From UBA1081 sp045636025 (GTDB taxonomy: Bacteria; Bacillota; Clostridia; Oscillospirales; Acutalibacteraceae): a stretch of 64,000 nt of DNA. Below are positions 40,031 through 49,422 of this stretch, piece by piece (the stretch's first letter is position 1; every line of letters starts with the position of its first letter). Location of the stretch: assembly GCA_045636025.1 (NCBI GenBank), contig JAZTWP010000051.1, positions 1 through 64,000 of the forward strand. Direction: 5' to 3'. The notes under the pieces are model-generated. The model was given only the letters and a program-made list of their open reading frames with translations, made no database searches and was not told the origin of the DNA. Made by a program: the position numbers and the translations under genes.

Positions 40031-42070
40031 ATGAAAAAACCTGAAATACTCGCACCCGTAGGCGGAAAAGAACAGCTCGAAGCTGCCGTCCGTTCGGGGG
40101 CAGATGCCGTTTATCTCGGCACAAAAAACTTCAATGCGAGAAACAGCGCAGAAAATTTTGATGAATCATCGCTCTCTGATGCGGTGAAATATTGTCACGC
40201 AAGAAATGTAAAAGTGTATGTGACAATGAATACTCTTTTTACCGATAAAGAAACTCAGGAACTGATAAATGAAATAAAAATGATTGCCTCCTCAGGTGCA
40301 GATGCTGTTATTATTCAGGACTTAGGCGTTGCCGCATTGTGGAAGAAATATTGTCCCTCAATGCCTCTTCACGCATCAACACAGATGACAATTCACAATG
40401 TTGCAGGTGCTGTTCAGGCTGAAGAACTTGGTTTTAAGCGTCTTGTTCTTGCCCGTGAGCTGTCACTTGAAGAAATAAGAAAAATTGCAGAGGGCACAAA
40501 GGCTGAAATAGAAGTTTTTGTTCACGGGGCGCTCTGTATGAGTGTTTCGGGCACTTGTCTGCTTTCCTCAATGATAGGCTCAAGAAGCGGAAACAGAGGC
40601 AGATGTGCTCAGCCCTGCAGACTTGACTTCAAGTGCGGCGGCAGAGAATATGCTCTTTCGCTGAAAGACCTGTCACTTGTTGATAAAGTCAATGAACTTG
40701 CCGAAGCAGGTGTTTCATCACTTAAAATAGAGGGCAGAATGAAGCGTGCCGAGTATGTTGCTGCGGCTGTTACTGCTGTGAAAAAATCACTTGCAGGCGA
40801 GAAGTATGATGAGGAATCTCTCAGAGCTGTTTTCTCAAGAAGCGGATTCACAAAGGGATATTTCCTCGGTCAGCGTAACCTTGAAATGTTCGGTTACCGC
40901 AGAAAAGAAGATGTTACCGCTGCTGCAGGTGTGCTTAAAAACCTTGCACAGCTTTATAAAGATGAAATAAGAAAAATCCCCGTTGATATAAAATTTTATG
41001 CAGATGCAGACGGAACATCACTTACCGTTTCTGACGGTGTAAATACTGTTTCTGTGGACGGAGAAAAGCCTCAGACTGCTCAGACAAAGCCTCTTGACGG
41101 TGAATTTGCCGAAAAATGTTTTTCAAAACTCGGAGGAACAATCTTTTATGTGAATTCTTTTGAGTATGAAATAGGCGAAAATCTCTCTGTTTCCGCATCT
41201 GTGATGAATTCCATGAGAAGAGAGGCAACAGACAAGCTGTATGAGCTCAGAGCTGTTGCAACACCCTATGAAATCACAGAGCCTGAAGCTCCGGCAAGAG
41301 TCAGCTCTGCAGGATACTCTGCAAAAACAGTCAGAGTCCGTTTTGAAAAATTCGCTCAGAGCTTTGATGATGAAAAGATTGAAAAAATCATTCTTCCCGT
41401 CAGCGAAATACTCAGAAATCCCGAGTGCGTAACGCTTTACGGCAGAAAAATTGTCTGCGAAATGCCGTTTCTTGTATTTGCTGAAAATGAAGAAACTTTC
41501 CTCGGTGTGCTCGGCAAGGTAAAATCCCTCGGTGTCAGAGAAGTACTTGCCGATAACATAGGAACTCTGGCAATGGCAAGAAATCTCGGTTTTAATGTGC
41601 ACGGCGGTCACGGACTCAATGTGCTCAATTCCGTTGCCTTTGCGGAGTATGAAAAACTCGGAGCCTCGGATATAACTCTTTCACCCGAAATTTCAATGGC
41701 TTCTGTAGGCAGAATAACAAGCAGAGTCAGAAAAGGTATTCTCGGTTACGGCTTTTTACCGCTTATGCGATTCAGAGCCTGCCCTGCTCAGGGCAAAAAC
41801 GGTTGCGGTGACTGCAAAGGTCTTACCGTTATTACCGACAGAAGAGGTACAGACTTCTATAATATATGCTCGGCAAAGAAATATTCTTCTCTTCTCAACA
41901 GCGTACCTCTTTACATAGGCGACAAACCTTATGACGGTGCAGACTTTGTGACTTTGTATTTTACTTTTGAGAAGAAAGAAACCTGCCTTAGAATTTTTGA
42001 ATGTTTTATAAATAAAAAATCACCCGAAATGAGAAAAACGGGCGGTCTTTACTATCGTGAGCTGTTATGA
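40031..42070 (+). CDS. Peptidase U32 family protein (TrhP/RlhA-like)
   Basis: 679 residues. The N-terminal TIM-barrel U32 domain starts PEILAPVGGKEQLEAAV and carries the family signature EVFVHGALCMSVSGTC followed by RCAQPCR, whose Cys residues bind a cluster or metal. Relatives are needed for tRNA or rRNA hydroxylation rather than ordinary proteolysis. The C-terminal half contains a DUF3656-like part and CPAQGKNGCGDC. Its stop overlaps the ATG of the radical SAM gene by four bases, implying coupling. Confidence 0.9.
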   Translation: MKKPEILAPVGGKEQLEAAVRSGADAVYLGTKNFNARNSAENFDESSLSDAVKYCHARNVKVYVTMNTLFTDKETQELINEIKMIASSGADAVIIQDLGVAALWKKYCPSMPLHASTQMTIHNVAGAVQAEELGFKRLVLARELSLEEIRKIAEGTKAEIEVFVHGALCMSVSGTCLLSSMIGSRSGNRGRCAQPCRLDFKCGGREYALSLKDLSLVDKVNELAEAGVSSLKIEGRMKRAEYVAAAVTAVKKSLAGEKYDEESLRAVFSRSGFTKGYFLGQRNLEMFGYRRKEDVTAAAGVLKNLAQLYKDEIRKIPVDIKFYADADGTSLTVSDGVNTVSVDGEKPQTAQTKPLDGEFAEKCFSKLGGTIFYVNSFEYEIGENLSVSASVMNSMRREATDKLYELRAVATPYEITEPEAPARVSSAGYSAKTVRVRFEKFAQSFDDEKIEKIILPVSEILRNPECVTLYGRKIVCEMPFLVFAENEETFLGVLGKVKSLGVREVLADNIGTLAMARNLGFNVHGGHGLNVLNSVAFAEYEKLGASDITLSPEISMASVGRITSRVRKGILGYGFLPLMRFRACPAQGKNGCGDCKGLTVITDRRGTDFYNICSAKKYSSLLNSVPLYIGDKPYDGADFVTLYFTFEKKETCLRIFECFINKKSPEMRKTGGLYYRELL

Positions 42071-42972
42071 TGCATTACTATTCACTTAACGAATATTGCC
42101 GCAACGAATTCGGCCATAAATTATATAAACTTTCTCTTGACGGCGGAATGACCTGTCCTAACAGAGACGGAAAAATCGGCACGGGTGGTTGTATTTTCTG
42201 CTCCGACGAAGGGTCAGGGGAGTTTGCCGCAAAGAAATGCAGTGATATTTCTTCGCAGATTGAAAATGCGAAACTTCGTGTTGCCCACAAGAATAAGGGC
42301 GGAAAATATATTGCATATTTTCAGAGTTTCACAAACACTTATGCGCCCGTAGAATATCTCAGAGAAATTTTTACAGAGGCGATAAATCATCCCGATATTG
42401 AGGTTTTGTCTGTTGCCACAAGACCCGATTGTGTCGGTGATGATGTGACAGAGCTTCTCTCGGAGCTTAACAGAATCAAACCCGTTTGGGTTGAACTGGG
42501 ATTTCAGACGTCAGATGAAAAATCGGCTGAATATATAGGCAGAGGATATACAAATGATGTTTTTGAATCTGCCGTAAAAAGACTTTCTGACGTAAACATA
42601 AAAGTTGTTGCACACATAATTCTCGGTCTGCCCGGTGAAAATTTTCAGACAATGGCAGACAGCGTCAGATTTGTGTGTGACTGCGGAATATGGGGCATAA
42701 AACTTCATCTTCTGCATATTCTCAAAGGAGCACGTCTTGAAAAGGAATATGAAAAATGTGTTTTTGAGTGTTTCGGTGAAAAAGAATATCTTGAAACCGT
42801 TTGTGAATTGCTGAAAATTATTCCGTCAGATGTTGTTATTCACAGACTTACGGGTGACGGTGACAAGAGAAAACTCATTGCTCCCTTGTGGAGTGCAAAT
42901 AAAAAAGAAGTGCTTTCATCACTTGCAAAAATGCTTGATGAAAAACAGATAAAACAAGGCTCGGAGTCTTGA
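42067..42972 (+). CDS. Radical SAM protein, TIGR01212/YhcC family
   Basis: 301 residues. The family pattern is LSLDGGMTCPNRDG ... GGCIFCSDEGSGEF, with the CxxC pair completing the [4Fe-4S]/AdoMet site, then YFQSFTNTYAPVEYLREI and LHLLHILKGARLEKEY. The substrate is not known; a tRNA or protein modification role is suspected. The four-base overlap with the U32 gene, and the possible RNA-modification role of that family, support a joint function. Confidence 0.9.
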   Translation: MMHYYSLNEYCRNEFGHKLYKLSLDGGMTCPNRDGKIGTGGCIFCSDEGSGEFAAKKCSDISSQIENAKLRVAHKNKGGKYIAYFQSFTNTYAPVEYLREIFTEAINHPDIEVLSVATRPDCVGDDVTELLSELNRIKPVWVELGFQTSDEKSAEYIGRGYTNDVFESAVKRLSDVNIKVVAHIILGLPGENFQTMADSVRFVCDCGIWGIKLHLLHILKGARLEKEYEKCVFECFGEKEYLETVCELLKIIPSDVVIHRLTGDGDKRKLIAPLWSANKKEVLSSLAKMLDEKQIKQGSES

Positions 42973-43007
42973 TATAACGTGTAAGAATTATTTACGGAGA
43001 TGATGAT

Positions 43008-44231
43008 ATGACAAGTCAGGATTTCAGAAAGCTCTCAGCTCTGCTTGAAAATATAAAAGAGGGTGACAGAGATTCTTTTTCTGCCGTTTATAAAATGTAT
43101 GAGAAAAAGGCATATTTTCTTTTCTGCAAGCTTGTAAACAGTAAATCTGAGGCTGCAAAACTTACAATTGAACTTTTCGATTATGTATATCTGCAGATTT
43201 CAAATTTCCCTGACCCCATAGATTTTGAAAAATGGCTTTATATAACGCTTTTTTCAAGAGCAAAAAGACATATGGCTCAGAGCAATCCCGATAAGGCAGA
43301 AGATTTTGCAGATGCCGAATCACCCGAAGCAGAGGAGATTGAAGCTCTTCTTGCTCAGGATTCTGAAGAAATGCTCTCTTACCCCGAAGGAATCAATATT
43401 TCTGTTGATATGATGAAAACAGCAGATTCCGTGCTCAGTGAATTGCCTTTCAGACTCCGCTTTGCCGTGTTGGGATATTATTTCTGCGGTTTTGAAATTG
43501 CAGATATCTCCGCACTTGAACAGATTTCTGTTGCTGCAGTAAAACACAGACTCCACAAAGCAAGAATCAGAATGAAAACAGAAGAGCACAAGTTTACCGA
43601 GCTCGGTTATGATTGTGTGGGACTTGTTGTTTTTCTTCCCGATATCTTTTCAACCATGGCTCAGAATATTGTTATGGCAGCCGATGTTGCGGCAGGTGTG
43701 ACCGGGAGAACGGGAATTGTCTGCACAAGCGCAGATCCCTTTGCCGCAAGAAACAGAAACGTCGGTTTTCAGCCTGCAAATAATGTGGTGACAACTGTTT
43801 CAAAGCCCTCAAAGTATGCGGTGGCACCGCCTCCCGTTCTGAAAAAGAACGAGAGTATGTCACCTGCTGTGCGTATTGTTATGGCTGTTGTTGCAATTCT
43901 TGTGATTATCAGCGCAACTGTTGCGGTTGTTCTGATTGTTCAGGGGTCAAAGAATGCAGTACCGCAAGGTTCTGTGGATAATGCTCCCGATACGGAACAG
44001 CATACTGCCATTGAAATCACAACAAAGGAAACAACATCAGCTTCAACAACGGTTCCCGAAACAACTACTGCAGAAGAAACAACCACAGAAGCTGAAACCA
44101 CAACAGAAGAAACAACAACTGCAGAAGAAACCACAACAGAAGAAACAACTACTCAGGAACCTGACGGTGAAACAACAACTTCTGATGTGATAGAAGAAGA
44201 TGAACCCGGTTTTAATATCAGCGTGGGGTGA
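43008..44231 (+). CDS. ECF sigma-like protein fused to a transmembrane anchor and Thr/Glu-rich tail
   Basis: 407 residues. Residues about 15-90 resemble sigma region 2 (FSAVYKMYEKKAYFLFCKLV), and about 138-192 resemble region 4 (LPFRLRFAVLGYYFCGFEIADISALEQISVAAVKHRLHKAR in parts), a helix-turn-helix for -35 DNA. After a linker a single helix lies at 288-312 (VMAVVAILVIISATVAVVLI), followed by an extracytoplasmic tail rich in TTTxEE repeats (340-393). It may be a membrane-tethered transcription factor, or a degenerate sigma acting as a scaffold. No anti-sigma gene is adjacent. CGGAG precedes the ATG. It is 35 bases after the radical SAM gene. Confidence 0.8.
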   Translation: MTSQDFRKLSALLENIKEGDRDSFSAVYKMYEKKAYFLFCKLVNSKSEAAKLTIELFDYVYLQISNFPDPIDFEKWLYITLFSRAKRHMAQSNPDKAEDFADAESPEAEEIEALLAQDSEEMLSYPEGINISVDMMKTADSVLSELPFRLRFAVLGYYFCGFEIADISALEQISVAAVKHRLHKARIRMKTEEHKFTELGYDCVGLVVFLPDIFSTMAQNIVMAADVAAGVTGRTGIVCTSADPFAARNRNVGFQPANNVVTTVSKPSKYAVAPPPVLKKNESMSPAVRIVMAVVAILVIISATVAVVLIVQGSKNAVPQGSVDNAPDTEQHTAIEITTKETTSASTTVPETTTAEETTTEAETTTEETTTAEETTTEETTTQEPDGETTTSDVIEEDEPGFNISVG

Positions 44232-44236
44232 GTATA

Positions 44237-45733
44237 ATGTCATTGATGAAACTTAAAAGCGGTACAGATGTAAGAGGAACCGCAATAGGTGAAAAAACAG
44301 ACCTTACAAATGAAGCTATAAGAAAAATAACAGCAGGTTTTGTTGAAACCGTTAAGGAAAAGACAGGGATTGAACCCGAAGAAATGACTGTGGCTGTAGG
44401 TCACGATTCAAGACTTTCTGCAGAAAGAATCAGAAACAATGTTGTTGCAGTGCTTTCTCATTACGGTGTAAAAGTGCTCGACTGCGGACTTGCATCAACT
44501 CCTGCTATGTTTATGACAACTGTGGAGCTTGGCTGTACCGCTTCCGTGCAGATTACCGCAAGTCATCATCCGTCTGACAAAAACGGACTCAAATTCTTCA
44601 CCGCAAATGGTGGTTTTGAGTCTGAAGATATTGTGAAAGTCCTTGAAATTGCAGAAAATACAGATGTTTCAGCCATCGGTGACGATGACAACAGTACATT
44701 CTGCGATTTTATGAAAACTTATGCGGATATCCTTTGCAGAATGATTTGCGAAGGTGTCAACGCAGAAAATTATAACAGACCTCTTGAGGGATTCCGTATC
44801 GTTGCCGATGCAGGTAACGGTGTCGGAGGTTTCTATGCAACAGATGTGCTCCGAAAACTCGGAGCAGACATAAACGGAAGCCGTTTTCTTGAGCCTGACG
44901 GTAATTTTCCCAATCACGCTCCCAATCCTGAAAATAAAGATGCAATGAAGTCAATTTCCGAGGCTGTTATCACTTCGGGTGCCGATTTCGGTGTTATTTT
45001 TGATACAGACGTTGACAGAGCTGCCTGCGTTGATGAAAACGGAAATGAAATCAACAGAAATTCTCTTGTTGCGCTGGCATCTGTTATTGCACTCCAAAAC
45101 AATGAGGGAGGCACAATTGTTACCGACTCCGTTACAAGTGACGGGCTGAAGATTTTTATTGAGAAAAATCTCGGCGGCAAGCATCATCGATTCAGAAGAG
45201 GATACAAAAACGTTATCAATGAGGCAATCAGACTCAATAAGGAGGGTGTGAATTGCCCTCTTGCCATTGAAACTTCAGGTCACGCGGCTCTGAGAGAAAA
45301 TTATTTCCTTGATGACGGTGCATACCTCATAACAAAAATCATCATTCTTCTTGCAAAGCTCAGAAAAGAGGGCAGAAAAATCGGTGATATGATAAGCGAT
45401 ATGAAACAGCCTGCAGAGGAAAAAGAGCTTCGTTTTGCAATTCTCTGTGAAGATTTCAGGTCTTACGGAAACAAGGTCATTTCTGCCCTTGAAGAGTATG
45501 CATCAGGTCGTGAGGGCTGGACGGTTGCCGATGACAACCGTGAGGGTATCAGAATTTCACTTGATAACAACCATGGCAACGGCTGGATGCTTTTAAGACT
45601 CAGCGTACACGACCCTATTCTTCCTTTCAATGCGGAAAGTGATTCCGAGGGCGGAGTTGAGATTATTCTTGATGAATTTTACGGCTTTATAAAAGATTTT
45701 GACAAACTTGATTTGTCAGTTTTCGGAAAATGA
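44237..45733 (+). CDS. Phosphomannomutase/phosphoglucomutase family protein
   Basis: 498 residues. It interconverts hexose-6-P and hexose-1-P for sugar-nucleotide synthesis. The phosphoserine loop is TASHHPSDKNGLKF (about 105-118), the metal loop is DTDVDRAACVDE (about 256-267), and the sugar loop is AIETSGHAALRENYF. The ATG at 44237 follows GGGGTGA; a GTG at 44228 overlaps the stop of the preceding gene. Which hexose is used cannot be told from the sequence. Confidence 0.92.
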   Translation: MSLMKLKSGTDVRGTAIGEKTDLTNEAIRKITAGFVETVKEKTGIEPEEMTVAVGHDSRLSAERIRNNVVAVLSHYGVKVLDCGLASTPAMFMTTVELGCTASVQITASHHPSDKNGLKFFTANGGFESEDIVKVLEIAENTDVSAIGDDDNSTFCDFMKTYADILCRMICEGVNAENYNRPLEGFRIVADAGNGVGGFYATDVLRKLGADINGSRFLEPDGNFPNHAPNPENKDAMKSISEAVITSGADFGVIFDTDVDRAACVDENGNEINRNSLVALASVIALQNNEGGTIVTDSVTSDGLKIFIEKNLGGKHHRFRRGYKNVINEAIRLNKEGVNCPLAIETSGHAALRENYFLDDGAYLITKIIILLAKLRKEGRKIGDMISDMKQPAEEKELRFAILCEDFRSYGNKVISALEEYASGREGWTVADDNREGIRISLDNNHGNGWMLLRLSVHDPILPFNAESDSEGGVEIILDEFYGFIKDFDKLDLSVFGK

Positions 45734-45791
45734 TATATTTTTATCTGACATAGTATCAAATAAGTGTATTTTTCTTCTTGATTTGTCAGTT
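45707..45791. repeat. 15-bp direct repeat upstream of the alkaline phosphatase gene
   Basis: CTTGATTTGTCAGTT occurs at 45707-45721 (end of the mutase gene) and again at 45777-45791 in the phosphatase promoter region. Confidence 0.6.
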
Positions 45792-45842
45792 GAAAAGTGT
45801 TATTATGTATTATACGAAATAGTTTTTTCGGAGGTAATTTTT

Positions 45843-46985
45843 ATGTATGCTTTTTTAGGTCAGCTTCTTCAGCCTATAGTGTCTGTAATTATGACATTCG
45901 TTATGTCACTTGCAACATTATTTGGTACAACAGGTGTTATCACAACAAGAGAACCTGCAGAATTTGACAATGTTAAAAATGTTATTTACCTTATCGGCGA
46001 CGGTATGGGTCCTCTCCATCTTGAAAAGACAAAGCAGGAGCGTTCAGTTTCTCTTGCAATGGATATGTTTGAAATTGAAGGCAGATCAAGAACTCGTTCA
46101 CTTTCAGCTGCAGTTACAGACAGTGCAGCAGGCGGTACAGCTCTTGCTTGCGGTACAAGAACTTTCAACGGCGCTCTCGGTGTTTATATGTATGATCCCC
46201 TCGGCACAGTTACTCAGCCCAAGAGTATTACAGAACTCTGTGCTGAAAACGGTATGATGACAGGTGTTATCACAACAGATAACACATCAGGTGCAACTCC
46301 TTCATCTTTCACAGTTCATACAGACAGCAGAAACAACACAGAAGATATTGATACTCAGCAGATGGCTTCAGATTTTGATCTCATCTGGGGCGTAACATCA
46401 AAATATGTTTCAAAAGAAGGCTGTGAAGCAAACGGTTTCACTTATGTTACAACATATTCAGAAATGATGGCTCTTGAAGAAGGCAGCCGCAGCTTTGCTC
46501 AGTTTGACCACAAATTATGGGGTGTTCAGCAGGCAAATGACGAAACACCTACTCTTTCACAGATGACAGCAAAGGCTATTGACCTTCTTGATGATACAGA
46601 TGAAGGTTTCTTCCTTATGGTTGAGGGTGCTCACATCGATAAGCATTCACACGACAATAATTCAGAGGCAATGACAGAATCACTCGTTGAGTTTGATAAT
46701 GCAATTGCTTACGCTCTCGAGTATGCAAAGAACGACGGAGAAACTCTCGTTATCGTTACAGCAGACCACGAAACAGGCGGAATCGTTCTCAATGACGACG
46801 GCACATACTCATACACTCAGGGTGGTCACAGCGCTGCAAACGTTCCCGTTCTTGTTTACGGTTCAGATAACTTCATTGAAAACGGTGAAGTTATTGATAA
46901 CATCGATATCCCCACAAGAATCGCTTACTCACTCGGTTTTACAGCAGAACAGTTCCCTGTTGCAATTGCCGGCAAATTTTCATAA
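45843..46985 (+). CDS. Exported alkaline phosphatase
   Basis: 380 residues from the ATG at 45843 with GGAGG eight bases upstream; the open frame further upstream is not coding. PhoA-type motifs are IYLIGDGMGP, VTDSAAGGTALACG (Ser nucleophile about residue 93), EGAHIDKHSHDNN and TADHETGG, all complete, so it should be active. It releases phosphate from monoesters outside the cell. The N-terminus (MYAFLGQLLQPIVSVIM) is hydrophobic but has no Lys/Arg, unlike a normal signal peptide. Confidence 0.92.
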   Translation: MYAFLGQLLQPIVSVIMTFVMSLATLFGTTGVITTREPAEFDNVKNVIYLIGDGMGPLHLEKTKQERSVSLAMDMFEIEGRSRTRSLSAAVTDSAAGGTALACGTRTFNGALGVYMYDPLGTVTQPKSITELCAENGMMTGVITTDNTSGATPSSFTVHTDSRNNTEDIDTQQMASDFDLIWGVTSKYVSKEGCEANGFTYVTTYSEMMALEEGSRSFAQFDHKLWGVQQANDETPTLSQMTAKAIDLLDDTDEGFFLMVEGAHIDKHSHDNNSEAMTESLVEFDNAIAYALEYAKNDGETLVIVTADHETGGIVLNDDGTYSYTQGGHSAANVPVLVYGSDNFIENGEVIDNIDIPTRIAYSLGFTAEQFPVAIAGKFS

Positions 46986-47034
46986 TCAGTAAATAAACTT
47001 TAAGTTTTATCAATAAAATTCAGGAGGTGCGGTA

Positions 47035-47985
47035 ATGAGCTCAGGAAGTAAAAAAATTATATTGGGAAGCCTTTCTTCCCTTGTTATTGTTCTTGCTGCT
47101 GCAGTTGCAATCTGGCTTATTGCCGGCGATCCGCAGAATCTGCCCATAGGCAACAACGGCGGAATTCAGGAAGTTACCTATTCAAGTCCCCTTACAAGCA
47201 ATGTGTTTTCAACAGCACCCGAGGTTGAGGCTACAACTCCCTCCACAACGGAAAAGCCGAAATCAGAAGCGGAAATATATGTTGAACAGTTTCTTTCAGA
47301 AGCAAGTACATACAATCAGAATGTTGAAATCACAACAAAACCTCAGCAGGACAGACCTTTCTTCCATGTTGTAACATCAGGTACTGTTACCGATGATAAC
47401 TCTCTTGCAGGTCTTGAAGGTCCTGCAAAAACAGTTGGTGAGGTTATTCTTGCGGCAGGCTTCAGATATGATAAGGAGCAGGGAATTTTCTATTCTGAAA
47501 CAGATTCATGGCAGAGAAATTTCGGTTTTACTCCGCTTTACGATGCAGGTGCTGCATTCACCGGTATGTATTACGATACAATGCGTCTTAAGTTCCATTA
47601 TGACGGTCTTGACTGGATGTTCCAGATATGGAAAGGCAGATACGGTATCACAACCGGTGGTGAAATGGGTATTTACTACAAACAGCCCCAGCACGATGAG
47701 ATTTTCTATGCCTGCGCTAAAGACCATCAGAAAGTCACAATGTCATATGCCCTTTACAGAGGCGATGAGCTCTTTATCACAAGAGGTCCCGAGCCTCATT
47801 GGTGGCTCACAGGCTTCAGGCTCTTTGAGCTTGCTGCTCCTCAGGAGCTTACAATGCACGCAACATTCTTTATGGATGAAAAGGGTATGGCAGACGCACT
47901 TGAAGGTGCACTTCAGGAGCTTGGCTTTGTTGAAGGCGTTAACTATCAGCGTCTCGGTCTTACAATGACAATTATCTGGAGATAA
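47035..47985 (+). CDS. Membrane-anchored protein with DUF4474 domain
   Basis: 316 residues. One N-terminal helix (SLVIVLAAAVAIWLI) is followed by a Ser/Thr/Glu-rich linker and then a C-terminal DUF4474-like domain (about 165-316) with RNFGFTPLYDAGAAF, DWMFQIWKGRYGITTGGEMG and GPEPHWWLTGF. DUF4474 domains are frequent in secreted Clostridia proteins; no function is established. GGAGG precedes the ATG. It follows the phosphatase by 49 bases without a terminator, so it is probably co-transcribed. Confidence 0.8.
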   Translation: MSSGSKKIILGSLSSLVIVLAAAVAIWLIAGDPQNLPIGNNGGIQEVTYSSPLTSNVFSTAPEVEATTPSTTEKPKSEAEIYVEQFLSEASTYNQNVEITTKPQQDRPFFHVVTSGTVTDDNSLAGLEGPAKTVGEVILAAGFRYDKEQGIFYSETDSWQRNFGFTPLYDAGAAFTGMYYDTMRLKFHYDGLDWMFQIWKGRYGITTGGEMGIYYKQPQHDEIFYACAKDHQKVTMSYALYRGDELFITRGPEPHWWLTGFRLFELAAPQELTMHATFFMDEKGMADALEGALQELGFVEGVNYQRLGLTMTIIWR

Positions 47986-47996
47986 AATTAAAATCT

Positions 47997-48030
47997 AAGG
48001 ACATCGGTTTTATTCCGATGTCTTTTTTTT
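47997..48030 (+). terminator. Terminator of the phosphatase-DUF4474 unit
   Basis: GACATCGG (47999-48007 region) pairs with CCGATGTC (48015-48022), followed by eight T. Confidence 0.9.
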
Positions 48031-48041
48031 GCATAAAAATA

Positions 48042-48070
48042 TTGACACTTTCTGCAAAAATGCTTAAAAT
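48042..48070 (+). promoter_or_regulatory. Promoter of the lipase gene
   Basis: TTGACA (48042-48047), a 17-base spacer, and TAAAAT (48065-48070). Confidence 0.8.
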
Positions 48071-48098
48071 GAAATTATAAAGTTTCAGGAGGTACAAT

Positions 48099-49379
48099 AT
48101 GAAAAAAATCATCAGTATTTTATTATCCGTTTCACTTCTTCTTACTGTATGTTTTGTGCCTGTTTATGCAGAAGAAACTCCTGCCGCAACAGACTATGAA
48201 CTTGACGGCAGTTATCCCTATGTTTTTGTTCACGGTATGGGCGGATGGGGACCCGGCTATGACGAAATGCCTTATTGGGGCGGTTGGGCAGAGTCCGAAG
48301 GTGACGTTATTGAGATGTTCAACAGCAACGGAATCGAAGCTTATGCTGCTTCTGTAGGTCCTTTTAACAGTGCGTGGGACAGAGCTTGTGAACTTTATGC
48401 TCAGCTTGCAGGTACTGTTGTTGACTACGGTGAAGCTCATTCAAAAGAACACAATCACGACCGTTACGGTACAGATTTTTCTTCAAAACCCCTTATGGGT
48501 GAACCCTGGGATTTTGAAAGCCCCATCAATATGGTAGGTCACAGCTTCGGTGGCCCCACTGTAAGACTTTTTGCATCACTTATCGCTTACGGTGATGAAA
48601 CTGAACTTGCCGCAACGGGTGAAGACACATCTCCTCTCTTTGCAGGCGGTCACGAAAAATGCATCAATGCCCTTATTACATTCTCAGGTGTGCATAACGG
48701 CTCACCCATTGCAAATCTTATTTATGACAACGAACTGATTATGACAATGATTGCTTTCGGTGCAAATCTTCTCGGTGTTCTTTTCGGCAAGAGCGTTATG
48801 ATGTATGAAAACGTTCAGCTCGGTCACTTCGGCATCACAGCAAGAGATGATCAGGAAAAAGCAACTTTCAGCACAGAAAGAATCAATAATTTTGCACACA
48901 CAAAAGACATCTGCGGTTATGATATGACACTCAGAGGTGCTCAGGAGCTTAATGCAAAAATTAAGCTTTCTCCCTACACATATTACTACTCATATTCAAC
49001 AATCGCAGTCAACGAAACTGCAGCAGGTACATATGTGCCCATCAGTTCAACATTCACACTTTTCTATATGACATCTCTCTACATCGGTGCTCTTGAGGGT
49101 AAGACAATTGACGGTGTTTATATGGATGAAAACTGGGCAATCAACGACGGTATAGTGCCTCTTGCAAGTGCTCTTTATCCGTCTGATTGTGCAGATACGG
49201 CAAAGAATTATGAAGAAGCTGTAAGTCAGGGTGAAGAAATTGAAACAGGAAGATGGTATTATATGACACCTTCAACAGGTTTTGACCACTTTGACTACTG
49301 CGGTACAATAGATTACCCCACAAGTTTTGAAGATTTCTATTTCTCACTTGTGGAAACAGTAAATAAAACTAATAAATAA
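48099..49379 (+). CDS. Secreted lipase of the Geobacillus/Staphylococcus (family I.5/I.6) type
   Basis: 426 residues with a signal peptide (KKIISILLSVSLLLTVCFVP, then YA). It hydrolyses triglycerides or other lipid esters outside the cell. Family markers are FVHGMGGWG (oxyanion hole), VGPFNSAWDRACELYAQL, VDYGEAHS (Zn-site region typical of this family), the nucleophile elbow GHSFGG with Ser149, NDGIVPLAS (Asp) and FDHFDY (His). AGGAGG precedes the ATG. The gene is monocistronic with strong signals. Closest known relatives are inferred from motif order. Confidence 0.9.
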   Translation: MKKIISILLSVSLLLTVCFVPVYAEETPAATDYELDGSYPYVFVHGMGGWGPGYDEMPYWGGWAESEGDVIEMFNSNGIEAYAASVGPFNSAWDRACELYAQLAGTVVDYGEAHSKEHNHDRYGTDFSSKPLMGEPWDFESPINMVGHSFGGPTVRLFASLIAYGDETELAATGEDTSPLFAGGHEKCINALITFSGVHNGSPIANLIYDNELIMTMIAFGANLLGVLFGKSVMMYENVQLGHFGITARDDQEKATFSTERINNFAHTKDICGYDMTLRGAQELNAKIKLSPYTYYYSYSTIAVNETAAGTYVPISSTFTLFYMTSLYIGALEGKTIDGVYMDENWAINDGIVPLASALYPSDCADTAKNYEEAVSQGEEIETGRWYYMTPSTGFDHFDYCGTIDYPTSFEDFYFSLVETVNKTNK

Positions 49380-49384
49380 AATCA

Positions 49385-49422
49385 AAAAATAAGAGGAGGT
49401 TTCAGAACCTCCTCTTTATTTA
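49385..49422 (+). terminator. Bidirectional terminator between lipase and chagasin-like genes
   Basis: AAGAGGAGGTT (49391-49401) and AACCTCCTCTT (49406-49416) pair perfectly. T-rich sequence follows on the plus strand and A-rich sequence precedes. Confidence 0.92.

Noticed and set aside
44040..44170. Regular short repeats in the sigma-like gene as a possible CRISPR
   Set aside because: They are in-frame Thr/Glu codons of a protein tail, with no spacers or constant repeat length.
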